Shown: positions 10,518 through 20,286, counted from the stretch's first letter. The stretch is 64,000 nt of DNA from Methanosphaera sp. WGK6 (GCF_001729965.1 NZ_JRWK01000003.1:1-64000); one strand, 5' to 3'. Translations and numbers: made by a program. The notes: generated by a model from the letters alone, not told the origin.

Positions 10518-11012
10518 CTATATTTCTAATTCCCATATTGGGTCTCCAACATAGTGTAAATTTTTAATAGCTTTTCCTTTATTATTTTCTATCATTTCTT
10601 GACCAGTAATCATACTAGTTCCAATAGCTAATGGTTTTTTATGTGTTTCATCAATTATAATGATTGTATCTCCTGGGACTATTGTTTTATCAGCATCAAC
10701 AATTCCTGGTGACATAATATCTGCACCTTTTATTACAAAATTAATAGCACCCATGTCTACTACTGCATATTTTTCTGTGATTTCTAGATTTAATGTTGCT
10801 TTAAGTGTAGGTATAATTTTATCATCTGTCTGCATTAATAGAGGTTTTCCATCAATTAATAAAATATCAGGTAATTCTTCAATTTTAACTAGTTCTACTT
10901 GTGATTTTTTAGGTATAATTTCTCCATAATTTCCTAATTCTTTTTTAATTTCTTTTATTTTTTTATTTTTTAAGAAATTCCGTTTTTTAATTTTCAATTT
11001 GATAATCTCCAA
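10518..11012 (-). CDS. PUA-domain RNA-binding protein
   Basis: The 164-residue protein has an N-terminal pre-PUA region (1-80) and a C-terminal PUA domain (about 82-160) with KYAVVDMGAINFVIKGADIM, PGIVDADKTIVPGDTIIII and the KPLAIGTSMITGQEM strand pair. It resembles the archaeal MCT-1-like proteins thought to act on tRNA, rRNA or the initiating ribosome. The first 25 residues are very lysine-rich. It probably forms an operon with arfB. Confidence 0.8.
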   Translation of the reverse strand: MEIIKLKIKKRNFLKNKKIKEIKKELGNYGEIIPKKSQVELVKIEELPDILLIDGKPLLMQTDDKIIPTLKATLNLEITEKYAVVDMGAINFVIKGADIMSPGIVDADKTIVPGDTIIIIDETHKKPLAIGTSMITGQEMIENNKGKAIKNLHYVGDPIWELEI

Positions 11013-11263
11013 TTTTTATAATTTGTTATCATTTAAATAAGGTTATTTATTTTTGTCATCTGTTGTTTTAATTTTAAAATTATATTTTAATCATGTTTTT
11101 TATCAAAATATATTTTCTTTTTTCTATTTTTAATCAGTAAATTATATGTTATAGTATGGCTAAATATATTAGTAATGATAGATAATTATTTGTTTAATTA
11201 TATGTATAGATACATTTAAATATAATTCGAAACAAATAAGAATATATATTATTGATAAGGTGA

Positions 11264-11515
<252 letters not shown>

Positions 11516-11572
11516 TTAATTAAAGGACACTTAGTAGTTTAAATCTATTAATATTAATCGTCCTTATTAGAA

Positions 11573-11602
11573 AATACTCTAATTATTTAATTAGTGAGTA
11601 TT
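11573..11602 (+). terminator. Stem-loop after lsm
   Basis: Inverted repeat AATACTC / GAGTATT (7 bp) with an inner TAATT/AATTA pairing. It lies about 60 bases after the lsm stop codon. No strong T-run follows, so it may be an RNA-processing or attenuation structure and not a full terminator. Confidence 0.4.
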
Positions 11603-11627
11603 GAGGTATAACGATCGTATATCTAAT

Positions 11628-11661
11628 AGAATAGAGGAACTTTTCTATTCTTCTTTTTTTA
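11628..11661 (+). terminator. Hairpin with T-run between lsm and rpl37e
   Basis: AGAATAG pairs with CTATTCT (7 bp, 10-base loop), followed directly by a nine-base, almost pure T tract. This looks like a transcription terminator or attenuator after lsm, before the rpl37e ribosome-binding site. Confidence 0.5.
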
Positions 11662-11728
11662 CCTTTTTTTTGAAAAGGTTTATTATATTCATTTATTATT
11701 AAACAAATTAATATTGGAGGAAATAATA

Positions 11729-11914
11729 GTGAAAGGAACACCATCATTTGGGAAACGTAACAAAAAAAATCACATAAGATGTAGAAGATGTGGTAGGAAT
11801 GCTTACAACCCAACTAAAAAATACTGTGCTTCTTGTGGATTCGGAAGATCCAAAAGATTAAGAAAATACAGTTGGCAAAACAAAAAACCTATAACAGGTA
11901 AAAGATTAAAATAG
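11729..11914 (+). CDS. rpl37e: Ribosomal protein L37e
   Basis: The 61-residue protein is the zinc-binding large-subunit protein L37e: GTPSFGKRN at the N-terminus, then [10 protein letters not shown] and YCASCGFG forming the C4 zinc site, and an arginine/lysine-rich tail. The GTG at 11729 is chosen because TTGGAGGAA directly precedes it as a ribosome-binding site and the resulting length equals that of homologues. A clear terminator follows. Confidence 0.96.
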   Translation: MKGTPSFGKRNKKNHIRCRRCGRNAYNPTKKYCASCGFGRSKRLRKYSWQNKKPITGKRLK

Positions 11915-11949
11915 ATAATTTATAATTTTCAATTTAAATTATCTTTTTT
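11914..11949 (+). terminator. Terminator after rpl37e
   Basis: GATAATTTA pairs with TAAATTATC (9 bp, 12-base loop), followed by TTTTTTC. The stem begins at the last base of the rpl37e stop codon. Confidence 0.65.
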
Positions 11950-12212
11950 CATTATTAAACTATTTTTTTTTAAAATTAAATTTTATTTTCAATGGATTCC
12001 ATATTTATTTTATAATATATTTATTTAAAATAGTAAAATTAGTATATTACTTTAAACAAATATAAACAATATAAAATAAGAAGTTGGAAATTTAGATAAT
12101 TACATTTTTTTATTAAATTATAAATTAACTTAATAAATAGTGTATTGATTAATAACATTTTTCATAAAAAATTGTACATTATTTAACAAAAAATATAAGG
12201 CAGGTGTCATAT

Positions 12213-13919
12213 ATGGCAAACGTTAAAATCATAGAAACTGCATTACGTGATGCTCATCAATCTTTAATAGCTACACGAATGAGAACAGAAGATATGGTTC
12301 CTATATTAGAAGATATGGATAAAGCAGGATATTTTTCATTAGAAGCTTGGGGAGGAGCAACATTTGATACATGTATCCGTTTTTTAAATGAAGATCCATG
12401 GGAAAGACTTAGAACATTTAAAGAACATTTAACGAAAACTCCTATTCAAATGTTATTAAGAGGTCAGAACTTAGTAGGATACAAACATTATGCTGATGAT
12501 GTGGTAAAAGAATTTATTGAAAAATCCTATGAAAATGGTGTAGATGTTTTCAGAATTTTCGATGCATTAAATGATTCACGAAATATGGAACAATCTATTA
12601 AAACAGCAAAAGCACAAGGAGCCTATGTTCAAGGAACAATAAGTTACACAATTAGTCCTGTACATACAATTGATAAATATGTTGAATTTGCAAAAGAATT
12701 AGAAGCTATGGATTGTGATGCAATAACTATAAAAGACATGGCTGGATTAATAACACCGGGTGTTGCAAAAGAATTAGTAACTACATTAAAAGAAGAGGTT
12801 GACTTGGATATAAATTTACACAGTCATTGTACAAGTGGTATGACTCTTATGAGTTATGAAGCTGCTGTTGAAGCAGGAGTAGATATGTTAGATACTGCAA
12901 TATCTCCATTTTCTGGAGGAACATCCCAACCACCAACAGAGAGTGTAGTTGCAGCATTACAAGGAACACAATATGATACAGGTATTGATTTAAAAGTATT
13001 ATCCCTGATAAAAGATTATTTCTCAGATTTAAATGAAAAATATAATGCTTTATTTGATCCATTAGCTTCTAAAATTGACGCTGATGTGTTAATTTATCAA
13101 GTTCCTGGTGGAATGTTATCTAACTTAGTATCTCAACTTAAACAACAAGATGCAATAGACAAATATCAGGATGTTTTAAAAGAAATACCTAACGTAAGAA
13201 AAGATTTAGGATATCCTCCATTAGTAACTCCAACAAGTCAAATAGTGGGTGTACAATCAGTGATGAATGTATTGATGGGTGAACGATATAAAAATATCAC
13301 TAAAGAAGTAAAAGAATATCTTAAAGGATATTATGGAAGAGCACCTTCTGAAATCAATCAAGAATTATATAAAAAAGCTAATGGTGATGAAAAACCAATA
13401 ACATGTAGGGCAGCAGATTTATTAGATCCTGAATTAGATGAAGCACGTAAAAAATTAGAAGCAGAGGGCTTAATGAAAAAAGAAGAAGATCTTTTAACAT
13501 ATGTGTTATATCCAACAGTTGGTGAAAAATTCCTTAAAGGAGAAGCTGTAGCAGAAGAAATACCAGAACCTAAAGTTGAATATACTGCTTCAAGCATACC
13601 TACATCATATGATGTTGAAGTTGATGGTGAAGTATTCAATGTCAAAGTATTACCAACAGGTTATATGGAGATGGAACCTTCATCCAAACAAATTAAAACA
13701 TCTATTGAAAATGGTTTAACTTCAGCTATGCAAGGTATGATAGTTAAACTTAAAGTTAAAGTAGGTGATAAAGTAAATGAAGGAGATACAGTTGCAGTTC
13801 TTGAAGCTATGAAAATGGAAAATGATGTAAAAGCAGATAAAACTGGTCAAGTAACAGATATTTTCATTGCTGAAGGAGATACTGTTGAAAAAGATGATGT
13901 TTTAATGGTTATTGAATAA
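12213..13919 (+). CDS. pycB: Pyruvate carboxylase subunit B (biotin-containing)
   Basis: The 568-residue subunit carries the carboxyltransferase and biotin-carrier parts of the two-subunit archaeal pyruvate carboxylase, which makes oxaloacetate for biosynthesis. The HMGL-like barrel begins with ETALRDAHQSLIATRMRT (residues 7-24), with VFRIFDALND near 111 and metal ligands in NLHSHCTSGM near 206. The biotinyl lysine is K534 in EAMKMEND. The ATG at 12213 follows AAGGCAGG at good spacing; an in-frame GTG at 12204 overlaps that site. No subunit A or biotin ligase is nearby. About 300 AT-rich bases without genes lie upstream. Confidence 0.95.
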   Translation: MANVKIIETALRDAHQSLIATRMRTEDMVPILEDMDKAGYFSLEAWGGATFDTCIRFLNEDPWERLRTFKEHLTKTPIQMLLRGQNLVGYKHYADDVVKEFIEKSYENGVDVFRIFDALNDSRNMEQSIKTAKAQGAYVQGTISYTISPVHTIDKYVEFAKELEAMDCDAITIKDMAGLITPGVAKELVTTLKEEVDLDINLHSHCTSGMTLMSYEAAVEAGVDMLDTAISPFSGGTSQPPTESVVAALQGTQYDTGIDLKVLSLIKDYFSDLNEKYNALFDPLASKIDADVLIYQVPGGMLSNLVSQLKQQDAIDKYQDVLKEIPNVRKDLGYPPLVTPTSQIVGVQSVMNVLMGERYKNITKEVKEYLKGYYGRAPSEINQELYKKANGDEKPITCRAADLLDPELDEARKKLEAEGLMKKEEDLLTYVLYPTVGEKFLKGEAVAEEIPEPKVEYTASSIPTSYDVEVDGEVFNVKVLPTGYMEMEPSSKQIKTSIENGLTSAMQGMIVKLKVKVGDKVNEGDTVAVLEAMKMENDVKADKTGQVTDIFIAEGDTVEKDDVLMVIE

Positions 13920-13952
13920 TCATCTTTCTCTTTTTTTAAACTTTTTCTGAGG

Positions 13953-14513
13953 TTATTTTGTATATAAAATTGATGTGATGTTATTAAGGTATTTTGGAAG
14001 TTTACCATTTATTAATAATAATTCAATGTCAAATAAATCTTTTAATATTTTTCTACTATCAATTCCTAATGATGCTAGTGAATATCTTCTTATCTCAGGA
14101 TGAATGCATTTATCATATATTTCTTTACAATTATGAGCACAATAATTACAAGGTCCACTTAAACTTTGGGCTTTCGTATAATTAGATTCATCTGCAATAA
14201 CTTTATCTACTACTTTTTGTTTTTCTTTAAAGAAAGTTTCATTTAACAGATTATTTAATTCTTCTTTTGAATATTCATTAGAATAATCTTCTTTTTCAAA
14301 TATTAATTGAGTAACAATAATATCAATATAATCAAAATTCAGAATATAATCCTTAACGTTAATATCAAGGGGTGAACAAGAATAATTAGAATTATATCTT
14401 GAACATTCTTTACAGTATCCTTGCACTATGTCCCAGTTATAAAATCGTTTATGAAATTCGGGGGTAGGTAATGTTTTATAAAATTTTTTAATTTTATAAT
14501 TTATTTTATTCAT
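13953..14513 (-). CDS. DUF2284 predicted metal-binding protein
   Basis: The 186-residue protein has the cysteine pattern of DUF2284: CKECSRYNSNYSCSP near 34-48 and CNYCAHNCKEIYDKCIHPE near 118-136. This suggests an iron-sulphur or other metal site. No function is established for the family. It is the last gene of the larC-queC-DUF2284 run on the minus strand and lies 15 bases after queC. Confidence 0.75.
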   Translation of the reverse strand: MNKINYKIKKFYKTLPTPEFHKRFYNWDIVQGYCKECSRYNSNYSCSPLDINVKDYILNFDYIDIIVTQLIFEKEDYSNEYSKEELNNLLNETFFKEKQKVVDKVIADESNYTKAQSLSGPCNYCAHNCKEIYDKCIHPEIRRYSLASLGIDSRKILKDLFDIELLLINGKLPKYLNNITSILYTK

Positions 14514-14528
14514 TAAATTTTAGTCTCC

Positions 14529-15212
14529 TTATATTTCATATTCAGTAGGGTCATTAATATTTGCTTGAATAAATGCTCTTTTTCTTCTTTTACAGGATTC
14601 ACAAACACCACAATGTTTTTCATGTCCTGTATAACATGAATAACTTAAATTCATGGGAGCATTATATTTTTTTCCAGTATTTACAATATCTTCTTTTGTC
14701 ATATCAATCAAAGGAGCTTTTATTTTGATATTATCAAATGATCCATATTTTATAGTTTCATTAAATGCATTTAGATATTCTTTTGAGTTATCTGGAAATG
14801 TCCGGGCTTCTTCATAATCCCAACCAACTATTATTATTTCTGCTTTTATACTTTCAGCATAAGCTAATGCAATACTACAAAAAATAGTATTTCTTGCAGG
14901 AACCCATACTGATTTTGCAGTTTCTCTAGTAATATCTAAGTTATCTAGATCTTTCTCCAATATTTTTGGAATTTCATCATTTGTTGTCAGGGTTGAATTA
15001 CTTATTTTATTAAGCCATGGTAAATCAATTATAATATGTTTCATATTTAATTTTGAACATATTTTTTTTGCATGACTTACTTCTTTTTCGAGACTTTGTT
15101 GTCCATAATTAAATGTTAGTGCTGTTAAATCATATTTTTCAGAATAAATAGATGTGGCTACAGTTGAATCTAATCCTCCTGAAAGAACAGTAATTCCTCT
15201 AGGTTTTGACAT
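14529..15212 (-). CDS. queC: 7-cyano-7-deazaguanine (preQ0) synthase
   Basis: QueC turns 7-carboxy-7-deazaguanine into preQ0 using ATP and ammonia; in archaea preQ0 is inserted into tRNA and becomes archaeosine. The ATP-pyrophosphatase loop VLSGGLDSTVA is at 9-19, and the C-terminal zinc motif HCGVCESCKRRK is near 200-211. Length of 227 residues is normal. It starts only three bases after the larC stop codon. It works with the radical SAM enzyme raSEA at 55737-56842. Confidence 0.95.
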   Translation of the reverse strand: MSKPRGITVLSGGLDSTVATSIYSEKYDLTALTFNYGQQSLEKEVSHAKKICSKLNMKHIIIDLPWLNKISNSTLTTNDEIPKILEKDLDNLDITRETAKSVWVPARNTIFCSIALAYAESIKAEIIIVGWDYEEARTFPDNSKEYLNAFNETIKYGSFDNIKIKAPLIDMTKEDIVNTGKKYNAPMNLSYSCYTGHEKHCGVCESCKRRKRAFIQANINDPTEYEI

Positions 15213-15215
15213 TTT

Positions 15216-16435
15216 TTATTCACTTCTTAGTTTTCTTTTATAGTCTTGTTCTACTATATTCATTAAATCTTTTATAGGGATATTTGTTTTATCAGCTATT
15301 TTTTTAATATCCTCATATTCTGGAGTACATTTTATTATTTTATCATCAATATATCCAATTTTAAATCTTATATTTTCAAGAGTATCATTAATATTTATTT
15401 CATGATAAACATTTTCTCTTGTTGCTACACCTCTATGGATTGTAGGTATCATACGAACACCTAATGTTCCAGTTTCTTCCATAATAATCTTAACTAAATG
15501 TTCTGCATCACTGTTGCGACTAATAACTTTTACAATATGGCCTGGTCTATTTTTTTTCATCATAGTAGGTATAATACTAACATCTCTTGCACCTTCACTA
15601 AGTAATTTATCATATAAATTACCTAAAACTTCTCCCGTTAATGTATCTATATTTGTTTCGAGTATTGTGATTGTATCTTTTTCAACTGTTGTTTCAGCAT
15701 GGACTAATCGTAATGCATTAAGAACTTTTAAGTCTTTTTTACCAGCACCATATCCAATTTTCTTTTTAGTAAGATAGGGGTATGATGAAACAAATTCATC
15801 CGTGATATTAACAAGAATTGCACAGCCAGTGGGTGTTGCAAGTTCTGTGTTTTCAAGTCCACCTATTGTTGGAACATCTGTTAATATATTAAGGACTGCT
15901 GGGGCTGGGATGGGTAGTATTCCATGTTGTGTTTTAACAGTACCTTGTCCAGTTGCAACAGGTAATGCATATATTTTTTCTTCATCTAATTTAAGTAAAT
16001 GATATGCATATGATGCTCCAATTATATCTGCAACAGCATCTGCACAGCCTACTTCATGAAAATGTAATTCATCTAATGTTTTTCCATGTACTTTAGATTC
16101 TGCTTGGGCTATTGTTTTAAATATTTTTTTAGATAATTTTATTGTTTTTGAAATAAGTGTATTGTTGGGATAATTTTCTTCTGTTATTTCATCAATTTTT
16201 TTTATAATTTCAGTATAGTGTCTAGGACTGTTATCTGTAGTTTGAATATTAGCATATGTGGATATAACTCCTGATTTGGATTTTTTATTTATTTCTATTT
16301 CAATATCTCCAAATTTTGTTGCATATGTGTTAATTACTTTTTTTATTTTTTTTCATCAGCACCTAAATCAATAAAAGCTCCTATAAACATATTTCCTGCT
16401 AAACCTGATGTTTGAGCATCTATTATTAATACCAT
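15216..16435 (-). CDS. larC: Nickel-pincer cofactor protein LarC, -1 frameshift at codon 30
   Basis: Joined across one -1 shift, this encodes about 406 residues of LarC (DUF111), which inserts nickel into the pincer nucleotide cofactor of LarA-type enzymes. Frame 0 starts at ATG 16435, has GGAG eight bases upstream, reads VLIIDAQTSGLAGNMFIGA and ends at TAA after 30 codons (16345-16343). Re-reading one A in the A8 run at 16353-16346 restores the frame to 15216, giving HFHEVGCADAVADIIGA near 125, LPIPAPAVL, TPTGCAILV and GYGAGKKD. No ATG, GTG or TTG occurs in the second frame before 15563, so independent translation of most of it is not possible with standard starts. The slip site fits the A AAA AAA heptamer. 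Programmed shifting is known for larC in Lactobacillus, but at a different place; mutation or a sequence error remains possible. Confidence 0.85.
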
Positions 16436-16652
16436 TATTTATTCTCCATACTTCTTGTCATATATATATAATTAATTCTATATGCTATTATATATGTATT
16501 TTTCAATTTAAATTAATCATATGTTTATTTTCTTAAGTAAATTTGTATTTTTAAATAATAATTCAATAATAACTTTTTATCTGATTATTAATAAAGTATA
16601 AATTAGTATAAGTGTATAAAGAATGAATTAAGAATTAAAAGAGATGTTAGTT

Positions 16653-17588
16653 ATGGAAATTAACATGAATGGGATAAAAACTTATGAGAAAAATAATGGA
16701 TTAATTATAGAAAGTGAAGTACCATTATATATTTTAGCTAATCGAGAAAATTATGATTTTAAATATGCAACAAAATTTGATAATCATTATTATAATACTC
16801 CTGATTTGGAACGAATTGTTGTTCAAAGAAATGGTATAGTAATTATAAGTTCTGTAGAAAAAATTCAAAATAAATTTTTCACGAATATCAGTGTATTATT
16901 GGATGTTGAATTAGATAATTTAACTTTAATGAATATTTTTCGTACAGTTACAGAAACAATTTCAACAACATCATGGGATACAGATGCAATAGGTAAGGAT
17001 AAACTTGATAATGAATTAGGTAATTTTTATAATACGATATTCATAGCTTGTAAATCTAAATCAGATGTACCATTACCTTTTGATATTTCATTATTTTATG
17101 AAATTAAGGAATTAGTTGATGAAGCCTTAAGAAAATCTTTAAATGCATTAGGTTATCCTAGAAATATTATAAAATACATGGAAGATATTGGAGTGACATT
17201 AGAAAATATGGAAGATGCTGCTATGGAATTAGTAGTTGGTGTTGATGAAGATGAAAAAATAATTAGGGAAAAATTTCGTAAACAATTATTACATTCATTA
17301 GAAGATATTAATGTTATCTCTTATTTGGTAGCAGCAATTAGATTAGAAGAAGATTATGAACATTACAGAATAAGGGAAGTAAATGTGGATGATGATCCAG
17401 CTTATTTATATATGGATGAAATAATGGGTATGGCTATAGCAAATCAAATAGCAGGTACTAAGGCAATTTTTAACTTTAAATTATATGATGAAAAAAAACC
17501 CGGAATTTTAAGTGTTTTAGGACCATCTGTGGATGATATAATTGGTGGTTTAATTGCAGGATGTATGTCCAAAATATTTGAACCTTAA
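16653..17588 (+). CDS. CobZ-like (PgpA-superfamily) phosphatase with N-terminal extension
   Basis: The last 100 residues of this 311-residue protein look like the PgpA superfamily: YMDEIMGMAIANQIAG, a KPGILSVLGPSVDD segment and IIGGLIAGCMSKIF. Archaeal members such as CobZ remove the phosphate of alpha-ribazole phosphate in cobamide synthesis, and cobS follows 18 bases downstream, which supports that role. The first 150 or so residues are not clearly assigned; fused CbiZ-CobZ proteins (CbiS) exist in methanogens and are one possibility. The ATG at 16653 is preferred on ribosome-binding-site spacing; an ATG at 16644 is also in frame. It is divergent from larC. Confidence 0.6.
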   Translation: MEINMNGIKTYEKNNGLIIESEVPLYILANRENYDFKYATKFDNHYYNTPDLERIVVQRNGIVIISSVEKIQNKFFTNISVLLDVELDNLTLMNIFRTVTETISTTSWDTDAIGKDKLDNELGNFYNTIFIACKSKSDVPLPFDISLFYEIKELVDEALRKSLNALGYPRNIIKYMEDIGVTLENMEDAAMELVVGVDEDEKIIREKFRKQLLHSLEDINVISYLVAAIRLEEDYEHYRIREVNVDDDPAYLYMDEIMGMAIANQIAGTKAIFNFKLYDEKKPGILSVLGPSVDDIIGGLIAGCMSKIFEP

Positions 17589-17606
17589 TTTTAAATAAGT
17601 GATAAT

Positions 17607-18404
17607 ATGAGTACAGAAAAAAATAATTTTAATAGAAAAGCAAAAGTTAATCCATCACTTAATGGATTTTTAGGATTAGTTTCATTTTCAACAAGAATTC
17701 CTATTAAACGGTACATAACTATTGAGGAAATGGCAAGTAGTGTTATAATATGGCCTTATATTGGTTTAGGTATAGGTATAATTGCAGCAATAATAGTATT
17801 TATATTAAATAATATTTTGGGTTTTACAAGTATACTAACAGCAACATTAATTTATTGTTTTTTAATATGGTTCACAGGTTTTAATCATGTGGATGGTGTC
17901 ATGGATATGGGTGATGGGTTAATGGCTCATGGTGAACCTGAAAAACGATTAAATATTATGAGAGATTCTATGGTGGGTACTGGTGGAATAGCCACATTTT
18001 TTATTGTAGCAACAATTACAATTGCTGCATTATCTTCAATTTCTTTAAATTATATAATTCCTTCTGTTATTTTAATGGAACTGTGTGCAAAATTATCTAT
18101 GGTAACATCAATGGTTTTTGGAAAAAGTGATAAAAAAGGTATTGGAGCAGAAATTAAAAAAGGAATGGACTACAAAGTATTAGTATTTACGATTATAATT
18201 TCATTAATAATAGGTTACTTTTTGCTAAAGATAACTGGAATATTTGCAGTTTTTGCATCAGTCATATCTGGTTTATATTTATCATCAATAGCTGATAAGA
18301 AATTTGGGTGTGTTACTGGAGATATATTAGGTGCATCTAATGAAATAGCAAGAGTAGTTTGTTTAGTATTCATAATATTGAATTTAAATTTAATGTTATT
18401 ATAA
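17607..18404 (+). CDS. cobS: Adenosylcobinamide-GDP ribazoletransferase (cobalamin synthase)
   Basis: The integral membrane enzyme joins adenosylcobinamide-GDP to alpha-ribazole or its phosphate, the last assembly step for cobamides. Family motifs are FSTRIPIKRYITIEEM near 26-41, GFNHVDGVMDMGDGL near 91-105 with the acidic catalytic residues, RLNIMRDSMVGTGGIATFF near 113-131, and several hydrophobic helices after 140. The C-terminal GCVTGDILGASNEIARV block is also typical. It follows the CobZ-like gene closely and precedes trm56. Confidence 0.93.
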   Translation: MSTEKNNFNRKAKVNPSLNGFLGLVSFSTRIPIKRYITIEEMASSVIIWPYIGLGIGIIAAIIVFILNNILGFTSILTATLIYCFLIWFTGFNHVDGVMDMGDGLMAHGEPEKRLNIMRDSMVGTGGIATFFIVATITIAALSSISLNYIIPSVILMELCAKLSMVTSMVFGKSDKKGIGAEIKKGMDYKVLVFTIIISLIIGYFLLKITGIFAVFASVISGLYLSSIADKKFGCVTGDILGASNEIARVVCLVFIILNLNLMLL

Positions 18405-18426
18405 AACTAATAATGGAGTTAATTAA

Positions 18427-18954
18427 ATGATAACAGTTTTGAGATTAGATCATAGACTTGGAAGAGATACAAGAATTACAACACATGTATGTTTAACAGC
18501 AAGAGCTTTTGGGGCAGATAAAGTAATTTTAAGTGGTGAACGAGATAAACATATTATTGAATCTGCAGAAAAAGTTGTTGAAAATTGGGGTGGTGATTTT
18601 CAAGTAGAATATCGTAAAGCATACATGCCAGTAGTTAAAGAACATATAAAAATGGGTTATGAAATAATTCATTTAACTATGTATGGTAAACATGTGGAAG
18701 ATGTTGTTCCTGAAATAAGAGATAATGGTAAAGATAAATTAATCATTGTTGGTGGTTCAAGAGTACCTACTGAAATTTATGAAGCTGCTGATTGGAATTT
18801 AAGTGTTACAAATCAACCACATTCAGAAGTAGCAGCATTAGCTATATGTTTACATTATATGATGGATGGTGATGAATTAAATACAATATATGATGATGGT
18901 AAAATGCAAATTATACCAAATAATGAACATAAGGAAGTAATTAAGAAAGAATAA
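18427..18954 (+). CDS. tRNA (cytidine(56)-2'-O)-methyltransferase
   Basis: The 175-residue SPOUT enzyme matches archaeal Trm56, which methylates the 2'-OH of C56 in the tRNA T-loop. It begins with VLRLDHRLGRDTRITTHVCL (residues 3-22), followed by ARAFGADKVILSG, HLTMYGKHVEDV near 78-89 and KLIIVGGSRVPTEIYE near 101-116, which contains the knotted SAM site. Start and length agree with homologues. It lies 22 bases after cobS and is probably in the same transcript. Confidence 0.93.
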   Translation: MITVLRLDHRLGRDTRITTHVCLTARAFGADKVILSGERDKHIIESAEKVVENWGGDFQVEYRKAYMPVVKEHIKMGYEIIHLTMYGKHVEDVVPEIRDNGKDKLIIVGGSRVPTEIYEAADWNLSVTNQPHSEVAALAICLHYMMDGDELNTIYDDGKMQIIPNNEHKEVIKKE

Positions 18955-19023
18955 TCTTTTCCCTTTTTTCTTTATTATAAAATTAGTTATTAATATTTTC
19001 TAAAAAAAGAATAAGAATAGAAC

Positions 19024-20127
19024 TCATCGTTCTATTTTGCCTTCAATGAATTCATTTACTTTTTCATGAGCAATATCGTCTGTGTATTGAACTGGTGGAT
19101 GTTTCATTGTGTATGAAGAAATTGAAGTTAAAGCTCCACTAATACCTCTATTTAATGCTACTTTACAACATCTTATAGCATCAATTACACAACCTGTACT
19201 ATTAGGACTATCTTCAACACTTAATCTTAATTCTATGTTCATAGGAACATCACCAAATGTTTTACCTTCCATACGTAAGAAACAAAGTTTGTTGTCTTTT
19301 TGCCATGGTACATAATCACTAGGGCCTATGTGAATGTCATCTTCTTCTAATCTATGACCTAATACGGATTGTACTGCTTCTGTTTTTGATTCTTTTTTGG
19401 ATGCTAAACGATCATGATTTAACATATTTAAGAAATCAGTGTTACCACCAGTGTTTAATTGATAAGTTCTGTCTAATCTTACTCCTCTATTTTTGAATAA
19501 ATTAGCTAATGTTCTGTGTGTGATTGTAGCACCTATTTGTGCTTTTATATCATCACCAACACATGGTATTCCTTTTGCACGGAATTTAGCTTCATATTCT
19601 GGATCACTTACTATGAAAATAGGAACACAGTTTATAAAAGCAATTCCTGCATCAAGAGCACAATCTGCATAGAATTTTCCTGCTTTTTCTGATCCTACAG
19701 GGAGATAGTTGACTAAAATTTCTGCACCACTTTCTTTTAATAATGTTACAATTTCTTCTTTAGTTTTTTCAGCTTCATCAGAAATAACAAATGTTGAATC
19801 ATCTTTATAGTCTTTCATATGTGGTGCTACACCATCAAGAACATTTCCCATTGATACAGTTACACCTATTTCTTTCATATCTGGGTAGAATATTGTTGTA
19901 CAGTTTGGTTTTGCATAAATAGCTTCACTCACATCTTTTCCAACTTTTCTTTTATCAATATCAATAGCTGCAACTACTTCTATGTCTGATGGTTTATATC
20001 CATCTATAGTCCAGTGCATTAATCCATCAACATCTTCCGCAGTTTTATTTTCATAATAGTAAATTCCTTGAATTAATGAACTAGCACAATTTCCAAGTCC
20101 AACAATTGCTATTTTAATTTTGTCCAT
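19024..20127 (-). CDS. myo-Inositol-1-phosphate synthase
   Basis: The 367-residue NAD-dependent enzyme converts glucose-6-phosphate to inositol-1-phosphate for archaeal phosphoinositol lipids. The Rossmann loop IAIVGLGNCASSLIQG is at 6-21. Other family segments are LVNYLPVGSEKA near 133, AFINCVPIFI, IPCVGDDIKAQIGATITHR near 187-205 and LNTGGNTDFLNML near 224-236. It faces trm56 convergently across about 70 bases. The upstream flank of about 160 bases holds no gene. Confidence 0.94.
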   Translation of the reverse strand: MDKIKIAIVGLGNCASSLIQGIYYYENKTAEDVDGLMHWTIDGYKPSDIEVVAAIDIDKRKVGKDVSEAIYAKPNCTTIFYPDMKEIGVTVSMGNVLDGVAPHMKDYKDDSTFVISDEAEKTKEEIVTLLKESGAEILVNYLPVGSEKAGKFYADCALDAGIAFINCVPIFIVSDPEYEAKFRAKGIPCVGDDIKAQIGATITHRTLANLFKNRGVRLDRTYQLNTGGNTDFLNMLNHDRLASKKESKTEAVQSVLGHRLEEDDIHIGPSDYVPWQKDNKLCFLRMEGKTFGDVPMNIELRLSVEDSPNSTGCVIDAIRCCKVALNRGISGALTSISSYTMKHPPVQYTDDIAHEKVNEFIEGKIER

Positions 20128-20286
20128 TCATTACACCTTTGTTTTTTATCATGACTAAATTTGATAAGTATTTTTTTTATTAAATATTCAATGTTTTATT
20201 CATAAAATATTTTTTTTTAAAAATTAGTACTACTTATAGTATCTTTCTTTTTCTATATTAAATTAATGTAGATTAAATTTTAAATT

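Noticed and set aside
15216-15563. A separate small gene for a LarC2-like protein starting at ATG 15563
   Set aside because: The same frame continues upstream without a stop to the slip site at 16346 and encodes conserved LarC sequence, so the ATG is internal. A LarC2-only product remains possible but has no ribosome-binding site in view.
15514-16002. Two plus-strand frames opposite larC
   Set aside because: They mirror the larC coding frame; the LarC motifs on the minus strand show which strand is coding.
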